DNA of 64,000 nucleotides from an uncultured Saprospiraceae bacterium (GTDB lineage Bacteria; Bacteroidota; Bacteroidia; Chitinophagales; Saprospiraceae). Both the position numbers and the translations under genes were made by a program. This document shows positions 17,887 to 26,942 of the stretch, piece after piece. Each line of letters begins with the position of its first letter. The first letter of the stretch is position 1. The stretch spans positions 62,001 to 126,000 of the forward strand of contig CALGLU010000041.1 in assembly GCA_937959275.1 (NCBI GenBank), given 5' to 3'. Below the pieces are notes generated by a model. That model was not told where the DNA came from and did no database searches. It saw only the letters and a list, made by a program, of their open reading frames with translations.

Positions 17887-18032
17887 TTGAATTTTGTACG
17901 CCGATAGCAAACCTTCATTACATTAAAATCTCAAGTAAACCCTTGATTAATGCCATTGAGTCTAAGTTTGCTTGGATAAGGTCGTTGTTTCTTATTACTC
18001 TATGTATAATGTATAGCTCTATGATATCAACT
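17887..18032. other. Gap before the palindromic element
   Basis: No ORF of note, promoter or terminator was seen in these 146 bases. They lead from the permease stop to the left end of the palindromic repeat. Confidence 0.4.
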
Positions 18033-18197
18033 AGTGTCTCAAGCACTAAATAAATGGCTGTATGAAAGCAGTTATTTTTCGTCTACTCAAGGCACAGGTT
18101 CGCTTTGATAGCCTTAGCTATCAAGGCCGGTTCTGTAACGCAGAGAAGGCGGAAAAGAACAATTTAATATGGCTGTATATTTAGTTCTTGAGGCACT
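18033..18197. repeat. Palindromic element, copy A (165 bp)
   Basis: The two arms (18033-18112 and 18117-18197) are inverted copies along their whole length. The outer 20 bases match at 18 of 20 positions (AGTGTCTCAAGCACTAAATA against AGTGCCTCAAGAACTAAATA) and the apex is GATAGC-ctta-GCTATC. A near-identical copy lies at 55678-55841, with only a few substitutions and a 1-base indel. The flanks here are CT and AG, making CTAGTG...CACTAG. It encodes nothing and sits between two convergent gene ends. It looks like a hairpin-type MITE or a REP/ERIC-like repeat. Confidence 0.85.
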
Positions 18198-18429
18198 AGT
18201 TTCTCCTTCGTTTGGACTTTTTATCATCAAAAAGCTTTGTCTTGCCTCGTTTCATAGACAATTCGCCGTTTTTATCGGTTTTGATCTTATAAGCTTCAGT
18301 TGTCTTACATCCATAGCCAGTTTTACAGCTATTCAAGCTGATTCCAGCTAATATTAGAAAGACGATAAGAGCTGGAACTGTAAGTCCTTTGTCCACTAAT
18401 AATCTACGCTGAGTGAGTTTAAAAGACAT
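18196..18429 (-). CDS. Small lipoprotein, unknown
   Basis: The product has 77 residues. A hydrophobic segment (VPALIVFLILAGISLNSC) ends in a lipobox with Cys35, so the mature lipoprotein is about 43 residues. It is very basic, with a KTGYGCKTTEAYKIKT start and a KKSKRRRN end. Similar tiny 'CKTGYGC'-type lipoproteins are common in Bacteroidota, with no known role. Its TAG stop straddles the right edge of palindromic element A, so the insertion may have trimmed or replaced the original C-terminus. Confidence 0.6.
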   Translation of the reverse strand: MSFKLTQRRLLVDKGLTVPALIVFLILAGISLNSCKTGYGCKTTEAYKIKTDKNGELSMKRGKTKLFDDKKSKRRRN

Positions 18430-18581
18430 AACTTATGTTTTATTGACTATAATATCGCAAAAACCTATGGCAATCCCCATAAATACTAGCTTTTCCTTGC
18501 ATTAAAGTTGTATAACAAAATATTATAATATATTTTGTGCTCGATTTAATAACGTATAAAAAATATAAACTTTTAAACATT

Positions 18582-18854
18582 ATGAATAAAGGTGATTTAA
18601 TTGATTCAGTAGCAGCTGCTACAGATCTAACTAAAGCTGACGCAACTGGTGCTGTCAATGCATTATTTGCAAGTATTGAGAAATGTCTTAAAAAAGGTGA
18701 TGATTTATCTTTACCTGGTTTTGGCAAGTTTTCAGTCAATAAAAGAGCTGCTAGAATGGGAGTGAATCCAGCTACAGGTGAAAAAATAAAAATTAAAGCT
18801 AAGAAAGTAGTTAAATTCAAAGCTGGTAAAGGTTTAGCTGAAGCTGTCAACTAA
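18582..18854 (+). CDS. hup: HU-family DNA-binding protein
   Basis: The product has 90 residues, a nucleoid protein that bends DNA. The sequence runs MNKGDLIDSVAAATDLTKAD, then the conserved LPGFGKFSV at about 45-53 and the DNA-binding arm with MGVNPATGEKI (Pro at the tip). Start chosen at ATG 18582 because it gives the standard HU length; an upstream TTG at 18537 would add 15 unconserved residues. Upstream, TTG-N18-TATATTTTG (about 18509-18538) resembles the Bacteroidota promoter. A strong terminator follows. Confidence 0.92.
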   Translation: MNKGDLIDSVAAATDLTKADATGAVNALFASIEKCLKKGDDLSLPGFGKFSVNKRAARMGVNPATGEKIKIKAKKVVKFKAGKGLAEAVN

Positions 18855-18883
18855 GATTTCTTCTAGTAAAATTATACTCTTAA

Positions 18884-18914
18884 GGCCTGATGTTTTTACA
18901 TCAGGTCTTTTTTT
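18884..18914 (+). terminator. Rho-independent terminator of HU
   Basis: A 10-bp stem (GGCCTGATGT with ACATCAGGTC, one G-T pair) has a TTT loop and is followed by seven Ts, 30 nt after the HU stop. Confidence 0.9.
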
Positions 18915-18978
18915 GTGCCGATTCATCACTTATTCGCTAAACATTACATGTTATACTGTGCTATGAATCCTTAAATCA

Positions 18979-18986
18979 TATCTTTG
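18979..18986 (+). promoter_or_regulatory. -7 promoter element of the transketolase pair
   Basis: TATCTTTG matches TAnnTTTG, 36 nt before the ATG at 19022. No good TTG element is visible at the usual distance. Confidence 0.5.
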
Positions 18987-19021
18987 CGCACTTAATTCCT
19001 TCTAGATAAAAATTGCTTACT

Positions 19022-19864
19022 ATGATAGAAACAATTGATCTTAAACGGCATGCTACTCAAGTACGCAGAGATATTGTTAGACAAGTTCATGCATGTCAAT
19101 CTGGCCATCCTGGTGGTTCGCTTGGATGTGCTGATTTCTTAGTCGCCTTATACTTTAAAGTCATGAACCATAAGGTTGCTTTTAATATGAAGGGGGATGG
19201 CGAAGACTTATTTTTCTTATCGAATGGACATATCTCGCCCTTGTGGTATAGTGTACTAGCTAGGTCAGGGTATTTCCCAGTTTCAGAATTGTCAACGTTT
19301 AGACAACTTAATTCAAGATTACAAGGTCATCCAGCAACCCATGAAGGCTTGCCTGGGATTCGTGTTGCCTCTGGATCATTAGGTCAGGGTATGTCTGTGG
19401 CGATTGGAGCAGCACTAGCCAAAAAGATGGATGGTGATAAGCATCTGGTCTATGTGCTGACAGGTGACGGTGAGTTGCAGGAGGGTCAAGTATGGGAAGC
19501 TGCCATGTTTGCTCCACATAATAAAGTAGATAATCTAATCGTAACTGTTGATTGGAATGGTCAACAAATTGATGGATCGAATGAAGAGGTACTTTCTCTT
19601 GGCGATTTGGAAGGTAAATGGAAATCCTTTGGATGGGATGTCTTACATATGAATGGTCATGATTTTGATGAGATATTGCAAACCTTGGAGCTTGCAAAAT
19701 CTAAAACAGGTCAAGGCAAACCTATCTGTATCCTAATGAAAACGGAAATGGGGCAAGGAGTAGACTATATGATGGGGAGCCATGCATGGCATGGGAAACC
19801 ACCAAATGATGAACAATTAGAAGTCGCTCTAGCGCAATTAGAAGAAACACTTGGAGATTTTTAA
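19022..19864 (+). CDS. Transketolase, N-terminal subunit
   Basis: The 280-residue product carries the thiamine-diphosphate pyrophosphate-binding half. GHPGGSLGCADFLVALYF, then FLSNGHISP, the SGSLGQGMSVAIGAAL helix and the ThDP/Mg motif TGDGELQEGQVWEAA are present, as is GSHAWHGKPP near the end. Bacteroidota commonly split transketolase into two genes. ATG at 19022 is preferred over a TTG three codons upstream because the conserved N-terminus follows directly. The second subunit begins 23 bp after the stop. Role: transfer of two-carbon units in the non-oxidative pentose phosphate pathway. Confidence 0.93.
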   Translation: MIETIDLKRHATQVRRDIVRQVHACQSGHPGGSLGCADFLVALYFKVMNHKVAFNMKGDGEDLFFLSNGHISPLWYSVLARSGYFPVSELSTFRQLNSRLQGHPATHEGLPGIRVASGSLGQGMSVAIGAALAKKMDGDKHLVYVLTGDGELQEGQVWEAAMFAPHNKVDNLIVTVDWNGQQIDGSNEEVLSLGDLEGKWKSFGWDVLHMNGHDFDEILQTLELAKSKTGQGKPICILMKTEMGQGVDYMMGSHAWHGKPPNDEQLEVALAQLEETLGDF

Positions 19865-19887
19865 AATCAGAGATTTTATTTTAACCT

Positions 19888-20850
19888 ATGATAGATATAA
19901 CAACACTTAATCCGACAGAAAAAAAAGCAACTCGCGATGGCTTTGGTGCCGGTTTTTATGAAGTGGCCAAGTCAAATCCAGATGTGATAGCTCTCTGTGC
20001 AGATCTCATTGGATCTTTGAAAATTCAACCCTTCATTAATGAGCATCCGGAGCGATTTATACAAGTCGGAATTGCGGAAGCAAATATGATGGGTATAGCT
20101 GCTGGTTTAGCAATTGGTGGCAAAATTCCATACGCATGTACGTTTGCCAATTTTGCTACAGGAAGGGTGTATGACCAAATACGACAATCCATTGCCTACT
20201 CTCATAAAAATGTAAAAATATGTGCTTCACACGCAGGTGTGACACTAGGAGAAGATGGGGCAACTCACCAGATATTAGAAGATTTAGGGATGATGAAAAT
20301 GCTTCCTGGATTTACAGTGATTAATCCTTGTGATGCACAGCAAACCAAAGAAGCTGCGATTGCCATTGCAGAACACGATGGTCCAGTCTATCTTCGTTTT
20401 GGTCGACCAAGTTGGCCTATGTTCACTACACCTGGTTCCTTTAAAATAGGAAAAGCAATACAATTTAGTGAAGGCTCTGATGTCAGTATTTTTGCGATCG
20501 GGCATTTGATGTGGTATGCAATCGAAGCCAGCAAAAAATTAATAAAAGAAGGTATCTCTGTTGATCTACATAACATACATACAATCAAACCTCTTGATGA
20601 AGACGCCATCTTAAATTCAGTTGCTAAGACTGGATGTGTCGTCTCAGCTGAGGAGCACCAACGCAATGGAGGCTTAGGGGATAGCATCGCTCAGGTACTT
20701 ATGCAAAACAATCCAGTCCCCATGGAGTACGTTGCTGTCAATGATTCATTTGGAGAAAGCGGAAAGCCAAACCAACTGCTAGATAAGTATGGGATGGGTA
20801 TTGATCACATTTATCAAGCAGCTAAAAAGGCTCTAAAGCGGAAGTCATAA
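19888..20850 (+). CDS. Transketolase, C-terminal subunit
   Basis: The 320-residue product carries the pyrimidine-binding and C-terminal domains. ATRDGFGAGFYEVA, then the catalytic Glu region QVGIAEANMMGIAAGLA, TFANFATGRVYDQIR, HAGVTLGEDGATHQ and LRFGRPSWP are all family-typical. It completes the enzyme encoded by the gene 23 bp upstream. A small stem with a T run about 40 nt downstream may end the operon. Confidence 0.93.
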   Translation: MIDITTLNPTEKKATRDGFGAGFYEVAKSNPDVIALCADLIGSLKIQPFINEHPERFIQVGIAEANMMGIAAGLAIGGKIPYACTFANFATGRVYDQIRQSIAYSHKNVKICASHAGVTLGEDGATHQILEDLGMMKMLPGFTVINPCDAQQTKEAAIAIAEHDGPVYLRFGRPSWPMFTTPGSFKIGKAIQFSEGSDVSIFAIGHLMWYAIEASKKLIKEGISVDLHNIHTIKPLDEDAILNSVAKTGCVVSAEEHQRNGGLGDSIAQVLMQNNPVPMEYVAVNDSFGESGKPNQLLDKYGMGIDHIYQAAKKALKRKS

Positions 20851-20892
20851 TTTTTCATCTATAGTTGCAAGCCAAAACTTTCATGCTTAGTC

Positions 20893-20914
20893 AGATTTAG
20901 AAATCTATTTTTTT
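20893..20914 (+). terminator. Weak terminator after the transketolase pair
   Basis: AGATTT-AG-AAATCT forms a 6-bp stem followed by A and seven Ts. The stem is short and AT-rich, so the strength is doubtful. Confidence 0.45.
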
Positions 20915-20977
20915 GATTCTGAATTCACTTGGTTATCCAATTTTGTATGATATTGAGGGGAATCACACTCCTTTAAT

Positions 20978-22468
20978 ATGAAACACATTATTGCAATCCT
21001 ATTAATCAGTTCTTGGATCATAAGCTCTGCTTATTCACAAGGCAGACACTTACCAATCGATACGACAGTTATTACATCTCATAGCTCTATGATCAATGGT
21101 CAGACTGTCTCCTATACAGCAACAACTGGAACACAGCCACTTTGGGATGATATGGGCAAACCAATAGCTAGTTTATTTTACACTTACTATAAGCGAAACA
21201 ATATAGGTGATAATGCTGATCGCCCCTTACTTATCTCTTTTAATGGTGGACCAGGTTCTGCATCAGTGTGGATGCATGTGGCTTATACAGGCCCCAAAGT
21301 TTTAAATATTGATGAAGAAGGCTATCCTGTCCAGCCATATGGTGTTCAGGATAACCCTTACTCGGTTTTAGATGTGGCAGATATTGTCTTTGTGAATCCT
21401 GTCAATACAGCCTATTCTCGGACTATCCCTGAATCAGGAAAAGATGTTGATAAGACGAAGTTTTTTGGTATCAATGCAGATATCAAATATTTAGCTGATT
21501 GGTTAAATACGTTTGTCACTCGCCATAATCGATGGTTGTCTCCAAAGTATATCGTTGGGGAAAGTTATGGAGGTACACGTGTGATGGGATTGGCATTAGA
21601 ATTACAAGACCAACAATGGATGTATCTGAATGGAGTTATCATGGTCTCTCCAGCAGATTACAAATCTTATAGTGCAGATAACGCCTTGTCATCAGCTTTA
21701 AATGTGCCTTACATGGCGGCAGCGGCATGGTATCATAACGTACTGCCGGCTGATCTGCAGAGCAAAGATTTGCTAGATGTATTACCCGAAGTTGAGGATT
21801 TTGCAATCAATGAGTTGATACCTGCTCTTGCTAAAGGGGGCTTCATTTCTGATGAAGAGCGCGATGCCTGCGCAACTAAAATGGCGAGGTATACGACTAT
21901 TGACAAAGAGTCAATTCTCCAACATAATTTGGATGTGCCGCCGCGGTATTTTTGGAAAGAACTATTGCGCGATGAGTCGGGCATGACAGTAGGCCGATTA
22001 GATTCAAGATATTTAGGTATTGATAAAAAGAATATCGGAACCTCTCCAGATTACAATGCTGAGTTGAAATCTTGGCTTCATTCCTTTACACCAGCGATTA
22101 ATTATTATCTCAGAGAGCACCTAGAGTTTAAGACGGATATTAAATATAATATGTTTGGGCCTGTGCATCCGTGGGATAGACGCAATGATAATACAAGAGA
22201 TAATCTACGACAGGCGATGGCTAATAATCCGTATTTAAATGTCTTAGTGCAGTCAGGTTATTATGATGGAGCAACAACCTATTTTAATGCCAAGTATACG
22301 ATGTGGCAATTAGACCCGAGCGGCAGGATGAAAGACCGCATGGATTTCAAAGGTTACCGCAGTGGCCACATGATGTATTTGAGACGTGAAGATTTAAAAT
22401 TAGCTAATGATGATTTAAGGTCATTTATTAAAAAGTCATTACCTGGAGAAAAATCTGCGAAGTATTAA
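20978..22468 (+). CDS. Serine carboxypeptidase-like S10 peptidase, secreted
   Basis: The product has 496 residues. A Sec signal (MKHIIAILLISSWIISSAYS, then QG) is followed by an alpha/beta-hydrolase of MEROPS family S10. SFNGGPGSASVWMH forms the oxyanion region, GESYGG holds the nucleophile Ser (about residue 196), QSGYYDGAT the Asp, and RSGHMMYL the His. It should remove C-terminal residues from peptides in the periplasm or outside. The gene stands alone, with a strong palindromic terminator 120 bp downstream. Confidence 0.88.
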   Translation: MKHIIAILLISSWIISSAYSQGRHLPIDTTVITSHSSMINGQTVSYTATTGTQPLWDDMGKPIASLFYTYYKRNNIGDNADRPLLISFNGGPGSASVWMHVAYTGPKVLNIDEEGYPVQPYGVQDNPYSVLDVADIVFVNPVNTAYSRTIPESGKDVDKTKFFGINADIKYLADWLNTFVTRHNRWLSPKYIVGESYGGTRVMGLALELQDQQWMYLNGVIMVSPADYKSYSADNALSSALNVPYMAAAAWYHNVLPADLQSKDLLDVLPEVEDFAINELIPALAKGGFISDEERDACATKMARYTTIDKESILQHNLDVPPRYFWKELLRDESGMTVGRLDSRYLGIDKKNIGTSPDYNAELKSWLHSFTPAINYYLREHLEFKTDIKYNMFGPVHPWDRRNDNTRDNLRQAMANNPYLNVLVQSGYYDGATTYFNAKYTMWQLDPSGRMKDRMDFKGYRSGHMMYLRREDLKLANDDLRSFIKKSLPGEKSAKY

Positions 22469-22587
22469 AATAAACTGTAGATTTGTTTTTCAATTAATTA
22501 AAATGAATACATCGAGAAATAATTGGTCAGATCCAGCAGACGTAATGTCAGGCTAAGATGTGTCTATTATTTTTTTGAGTAAAATAT

Positions 22588-22618
22588 AGCCTTGTCGAAG
22601 CTTCGACAGGGCTTTTTT
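22588..22618 (+). terminator. Strong terminator just upstream of the MFS gene
   Basis: AGCCTTGTCGAAG and CTTCGACAGGGCT pair along 13 bp with no spare loop, centred on AAGCTT, followed by six Ts. It ends S10 transcription. The T run is only 5 nt from the start codon of the next gene. Confidence 0.8.
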
Positions 22619-22623
22619 AGTAT

Positions 22624-23826
22624 ATGAAGCTATTTGAATTATATAAGAGTTCTTTTCAGGGATTGTCGAAAGATGTCTGGTATTTGGCTGTCATTTATTT
22701 AGTCAATCGATGCGGTGAGATGGTGATCCCATTTATGAGTGTATATTTAACACAACAGTTGGGCTTTTCTAAAACACAGACGGGAGTTGTGCTGACTTGT
22801 TATGGACTTGGGGCACTTTGTGGTTCTAATATTGGAGGCTATTTGTCAGATAGTATAGGGAATTTTAAGGTGATGGCTATAAGTTTGTCAGGCACAGGGG
22901 TTGCCTTCATGTGTATTTTATTTTTTAAAACATTTTACTTGCTCAGCGCATGGCTTTTTCTTTCTGCAATCTTCTCTAGTATGTTTAGCCCAGCAGCATT
23001 TAGTGCTGTGAGCATGTGGGGAGATCCAGCCAATAAAACGAGAGGCTATTCATTATTGAGGATGGCGATTAATTTGGGTTTTGCAATTGGGCCTGCCGTT
23101 GGTGGCATATTGGCTAAAACTGTTGGTTACAATTGGTTGTTTATTTTGGATGGCATGACATGTTTGATGGCTCTTGTAGTCTTGTTTTTATTATTAAGGC
23201 ATCGGAATATAAAGTTTAATCGGACTAAGCAAAAAGTAGTGATAAAAGAGTCGCCATATAAGGATCCTATACTTATCCTGTTTCTATTTTCTAATTTAAT
23301 TAATATGATTGCCTTTTTTCAGGTTCTATTTTCAGTTCCTGTTTATTTTAAAGAGGTTGTCTTAATGGATGAATTTTTAATAGGCATGTTTTTTACTGCA
23401 AATGGCTTGCTGGTCCTATTTTTAGAGATGCCCTTAGTATATATGATTGAAGAGAAGAAAAAATATTTTAGACCGATGATTTGGGGAGCAATTTTAATTG
23501 GACTTTCTTATGCGTCATTAAGTTTATTTTCAAATCCGATAGTTGCTATAATAATGTACAGTCTTTTGTTGGCCTTAGGAGAAGTGATTAATTTTCCATT
23601 GATTCCATCTTTAGCGATGCGTAGAGCGAATGAGGACAATCAAGGCAAGTATATGGGAATGGTATCGATGATGTTTGCAATGGCATTTTTGTTTGCGCCG
23701 ATTACAGGCTTACCAATTGTTGAATTAATTGACTTTCATTTGTATTGGTATCTTGCTGCTTTATGCTCTATTGTTTCTGGATTGTGTTTGTGGTTGCTGA
23801 AACCGTATTTTGCAGAAGCTGATTAA
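22624..23826 (+). CDS. MFS transporter
   Basis: The product has 400 residues and about 12 membrane segments. The loop between helices 2 and 3 reads GGYLSDSIGNFKVM, close to the MFS signature GxLxDrxGrrxxl, and a second domain begins near residue 215. The N-terminus (SSFQGLSKDVWYLAVIYLVN) fits multidrug or amino-acid exporter-like MFS proteins of Bacteroidota. The substrate is unknown. The start is fixed by conservation of this N-terminus, which puts ATG just 5 nt beyond the T run of the preceding terminator hairpin. Confidence 0.85.
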   Translation: MKLFELYKSSFQGLSKDVWYLAVIYLVNRCGEMVIPFMSVYLTQQLGFSKTQTGVVLTCYGLGALCGSNIGGYLSDSIGNFKVMAISLSGTGVAFMCILFFKTFYLLSAWLFLSAIFSSMFSPAAFSAVSMWGDPANKTRGYSLLRMAINLGFAIGPAVGGILAKTVGYNWLFILDGMTCLMALVVLFLLLRHRNIKFNRTKQKVVIKESPYKDPILILFLFSNLINMIAFFQVLFSVPVYFKEVVLMDEFLIGMFFTANGLLVLFLEMPLVYMIEEKKKYFRPMIWGAILIGLSYASLSLFSNPIVAIIMYSLLLALGEVINFPLIPSLAMRRANEDNQGKYMGMVSMMFAMAFLFAPITGLPIVELIDFHLYWYLAALCSIVSGLCLWLLKPYFAEAD

Positions 23827-23839
23827 ATGGGAGCTGTGG

Positions 23840-25204
23840 TTATTTATTCCTTTTTTCAATTTCAGAAAGTCGTTCGTCGATCATGTCTCTAGATAGCCAA
23901 TGACCTCTGACCATCACGCCATGAATATTTTGTGCCTGTTTTAAATTGTCTAATGGATTACCGTTAACTAAAATGAGATCTGCTGATGCACCTTCTTTAA
24001 TCACACCATATTCTCCTGTAGCATTGAAGAAGATAGAAGGATTAATTGTGCCGCTTTCTAATATTTTTTGATTTGATATGCCCGCTTGTGCCATGGCTTC
24101 CATTTCGTGGTGAATTGAAAATCCCGGTACATTCATGACTTGTGGTGCATCGGATCCTAATAAAAAAGTTACGCCTTGATTATCCATTTCCTTTAAAATT
24201 TTCTTTCTAGTCTCAATGAAGTTTTGCCATTGTTCAGTTGAGAATTCCTCGTCTCCGATTAATCTTTCTTTATTTTGTCGCCAAGCGAATCTTGTTTTTG
24301 AAGGCATGTATTTCATTTCGGGCTCTTGCATCATAAGGGCAGGATCCGTAGGAGAAAACCATCTCGTGAACAGTGTTTGGGTCGGGACGGAGGCAATGTT
24401 GTGAAGCTTGGTTTTGGCAACTAGAGTTTTAATCTTAGAGTCATCAAGTATAGGCGTAAAGAGATAGCCAAAGAAACCTCCACTTGCTGGGTCTGCGTTT
24501 GAATTATCAGCCACTAAGCCTTCTACGTATCCATCTAGATGGTCAATCGTTGCATAGCCAGCTTCGATAGCTCTTTCGATACCTACTTCAATAGGCACAT
24601 GGCCTGCGAATGGTATACCGACTTCTTTGGCGGTCTTTTCAATGATATGCCAATTGGCAAGTGTAATGCCTGGATGTATTTTTAAAAAGTCATAACCATC
24701 ATTTTTATATTGTGTTACTTTCTGCTTTGCTTCTTCGGGTGTCGTAATGGTATTACCATTTAGTGATGGACTTGATGTATAGATTCTGGGAGATACTATG
24801 TCATTTGATTTGATAAGCTCTTTCAGTGTCAAATGATATGGATCTCCTAACATACCTCTGATAGTTGTGACACCTTGAGATAAATATAAAAACAAGGTTT
24901 CTCTTACAAGTGTATCGTCTTCCTCTATTGGAGTTGGAATGTGCGCGTGCATTTCAGTTAAGCCGGGCATTAGATATTTACCTGTGCCATCAATAATGGT
25001 AGCGTTTTTATGTAAGGTCGCCGTTCCTATTTTAGTAATATTTCCATCCTGTATGACAACATCAGCTGTTTGTAGATTCTGTCCTCCTTTAAGACTGATG
25101 ATAGTGGTATTTCTAATGATGGTCTCTTGACCTTGGTTCTTTTTAGGGCAGGACGTAAGGATGCAAGAAAAGAGGCTAGCGACAATCAAGAGAAATTTTA
25201 ACAT
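23840..25204 (-). CDS. Amidohydrolase-family lipoprotein
   Basis: The product has 454 residues. The lipobox gives Cys19 (SLFSCILTSC). The TIM-barrel amidohydrolase signature is complete: TEMHAHIP (HxH metal site), FLKIHPG (bridging Lys), FAGHVP and TIDHLDG (His ligands), and LGSDAP (catalytic Asp). This suits imidazolonepropionase- or prolidase-like metal hydrolases anchored outside the cytoplasm. The substrate is not evident. It is convergent with the MFS gene (13 bp between stops). Confidence 0.85.
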   Translation of the reverse strand: MLKFLLIVASLFSCILTSCPKKNQGQETIIRNTTIISLKGGQNLQTADVVIQDGNITKIGTATLHKNATIIDGTGKYLMPGLTEMHAHIPTPIEEDDTLVRETLFLYLSQGVTTIRGMLGDPYHLTLKELIKSNDIVSPRIYTSSPSLNGNTITTPEEAKQKVTQYKNDGYDFLKIHPGITLANWHIIEKTAKEVGIPFAGHVPIEVGIERAIEAGYATIDHLDGYVEGLVADNSNADPASGGFFGYLFTPILDDSKIKTLVAKTKLHNIASVPTQTLFTRWFSPTDPALMMQEPEMKYMPSKTRFAWRQNKERLIGDEEFSTEQWQNFIETRKKILKEMDNQGVTFLLGSDAPQVMNVPGFSIHHEMEAMAQAGISNQKILESGTINPSIFFNATGEYGVIKEGASADLILVNGNPLDNLKQAQNIHGVMVRGHWLSRDMIDERLSEIEKRNK

Positions 25205-25247
25205 TGCTGAAGCTTTAATTCTCCGTAAATTACTAAAATGTCTGTAG

Positions 25248-26942
25248 CTATGTGAGTACTTGTTGTAATATGCGAGTGGTTATTAAATATGTAGGTTTAA
25301 TGCCATCTTGACCTAAGCCTCCTGATGCTAAGGTGCTACCAGTTTTTAAGGGGTTGTCAGATGCATAATAAGCATATCGTAGTTTGATATTTTTATCTAC
25401 ATGCTTCCTTATTTTTGAAGCAGACTGAATTGCTTTTTGATAGTGCGCACCTTCCATTTCTAATCCGATACCCTTCCAACTTGAACTTTGAAAATAAGTG
25501 AGGATGTCTTTGTTTTGGAGAGATGTGCCCAATACAGTGACCATTAGACCTTCAAAAACATCTAAGCCATGCCCTTCAAAATCATTTTGAGAGAATTCAT
25601 TTTTAAATGGATAATTATCTGCAGTGCCTTCAAAAATATGTGCTTGTGGAATCATAATGTCACCTTTATCTCCCTCTAGAATGCCAGCCTTCCCCATTAT
25701 ATTAATTGACTTAACATTAAGTGATTCAGTAGATTTGCTGGATAGAATTGGTTTGAGAAGTTCATCCATCGTTTCATAGGCTTGCTCACCAAATGCATAA
25801 TCCATCACAATGATGATTTGATTAGATTTTTGTTTTTTAGCTGATTTTTTTGGATTAAATTTTTCGATCAATTTAGGATCGACTTTGTCACATTCAAAAA
25901 TTTGGACTGTAATGTTAGTTCCACTGCTGTCAGTTAATTCATGCATCCCATGAGCTAGTGCATATTTTTTTATGGTTTGACGATGTCTCTCATTTTTAGA
26001 TTTGCTAATCTGAGACATGAGGTCTTCAAAGTTTTTATATTTTAATTTTTTACCAATTGCTTTTGTGGCATATAGGCAATTCATCACACTATGTAGGTTG
26101 GCACTGATAATATGAGTTGGGCGCTGTGACAACCCTTTTTCGAATAAAAAATGTTTTATTCTATTTGCCCATTGCTCACCGTAAATGTGGTGACCCAGGA
26201 CTTCTGTCAAGGAGGAAGAGAATGTGATTTCCCGATCTTGTTGATTGACAAATTCTTCAATACTCAATCTGCCCATCCAATAGATGATTTCAAAAAGTGA
26301 GTTGACTTTGCTTGCCTTTTCGAAAATCAAACAGGCTTCTAATGTTTCTGCATAGGTCCTACCGATAACAGTACTTAAGTAAGTGCAACCAATTTCTCTG
26401 TCATAAGGCTCACCCTTTCGAATCAGCTGAACTATTTCTTCCAGTTTTTTCCAATCCCTTTTTTTCTTATTTCTTGAATCTAGACTATGTCGACGGATTT
26501 TTTCTGACTCTATGAACATAAAGGTTAAGTGAGTCAAGACGTCATATATATCACTTCTACCACGTGTCATTTCGATATACATCTGATACTTATCGATACG
26601 ATAGCAATTTCTGCGTCGTTTGGATGGAATGATCGGTGTGAATGACGATTTTTCCAAACCTTCTCGACTGATAAGTTTGATAAACTTACACTGCTCAATA
26701 CCAATAGGAAGCCGTTGGAAAATATACAAGAGCCCGTTTAATTCTACGCGATCAGGGTCAGCAATCGAACCGTAAATTTCAGGCTTCAATGCTAATAAAG
26801 ATTCGATCATCGCTTCACCTGATGTGCCCAGGGGTTTATAGTGCCCCCTGATTAAAAGGTGGCGCATAGAGATATAAAGTTTCTGTATTGATGAGCTTGA
26901 AATTCTTGCTCTTACTTGATTTACTGACGGTTTGTTTTCCAA
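25248..26942 (-). CDS. DUF6909-like protein with nucleoside-phosphorylase-type C-terminus
   Basis: The product has 564 residues. The N-terminal 370 residues are helical with no motif I recognise. The C-terminal part resembles the AMP nucleosidase/purine phosphorylase fold: INIMGKAGILEGDKGDIMIP, then HIFEGTADNYPF, then GIGLEMEGAHYQKAI (the EMEG-type ribose-binding region), then YYASDNPL. I believe this is the family named DUF6909, but I cannot confirm by search. The start is TTG at 26942; a TAA a few codons upstream excludes a longer form, and the next Met is residue 27. It likely hydrolyses a nucleotide or nucleoside, or binds one without catalysis. Confidence 0.65.
   Translation of the reverse strand: MENKPSVNQVRARISSSSIQKLYISMRHLLIRGHYKPLGTSGEAMIESLLALKPEIYGSIADPDRVELNGLLYIFQRLPIGIEQCKFIKLISREGLEKSSFTPIIPSKRRRNCYRIDKYQMYIEMTRGRSDIYDVLTHLTFMFIESEKIRRHSLDSRNKKKRDWKKLEEIVQLIRKGEPYDREIGCTYLSTVIGRTYAETLEACLIFEKASKVNSLFEIIYWMGRLSIEEFVNQQDREITFSSSLTEVLGHHIYGEQWANRIKHFLFEKGLSQRPTHIISANLHSVMNCLYATKAIGKKLKYKNFEDLMSQISKSKNERHRQTIKKYALAHGMHELTDSSGTNITVQIFECDKVDPKLIEKFNPKKSAKKQKSNQIIIVMDYAFGEQAYETMDELLKPILSSKSTESLNVKSINIMGKAGILEGDKGDIMIPQAHIFEGTADNYPFKNEFSQNDFEGHGLDVFEGLMVTVLGTSLQNKDILTYFQSSSWKGIGLEMEGAHYQKAIQSASKIRKHVDKNIKLRYAYYASDNPLKTGSTLASGGLGQDGIKPTYLITTRILQQVLT

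Noticed and set aside
18440-18850. 136-codon minus-strand frame over the HU gene
   Set aside because: HU is unmistakable on the plus strand; the antisense product has no recognisable features.
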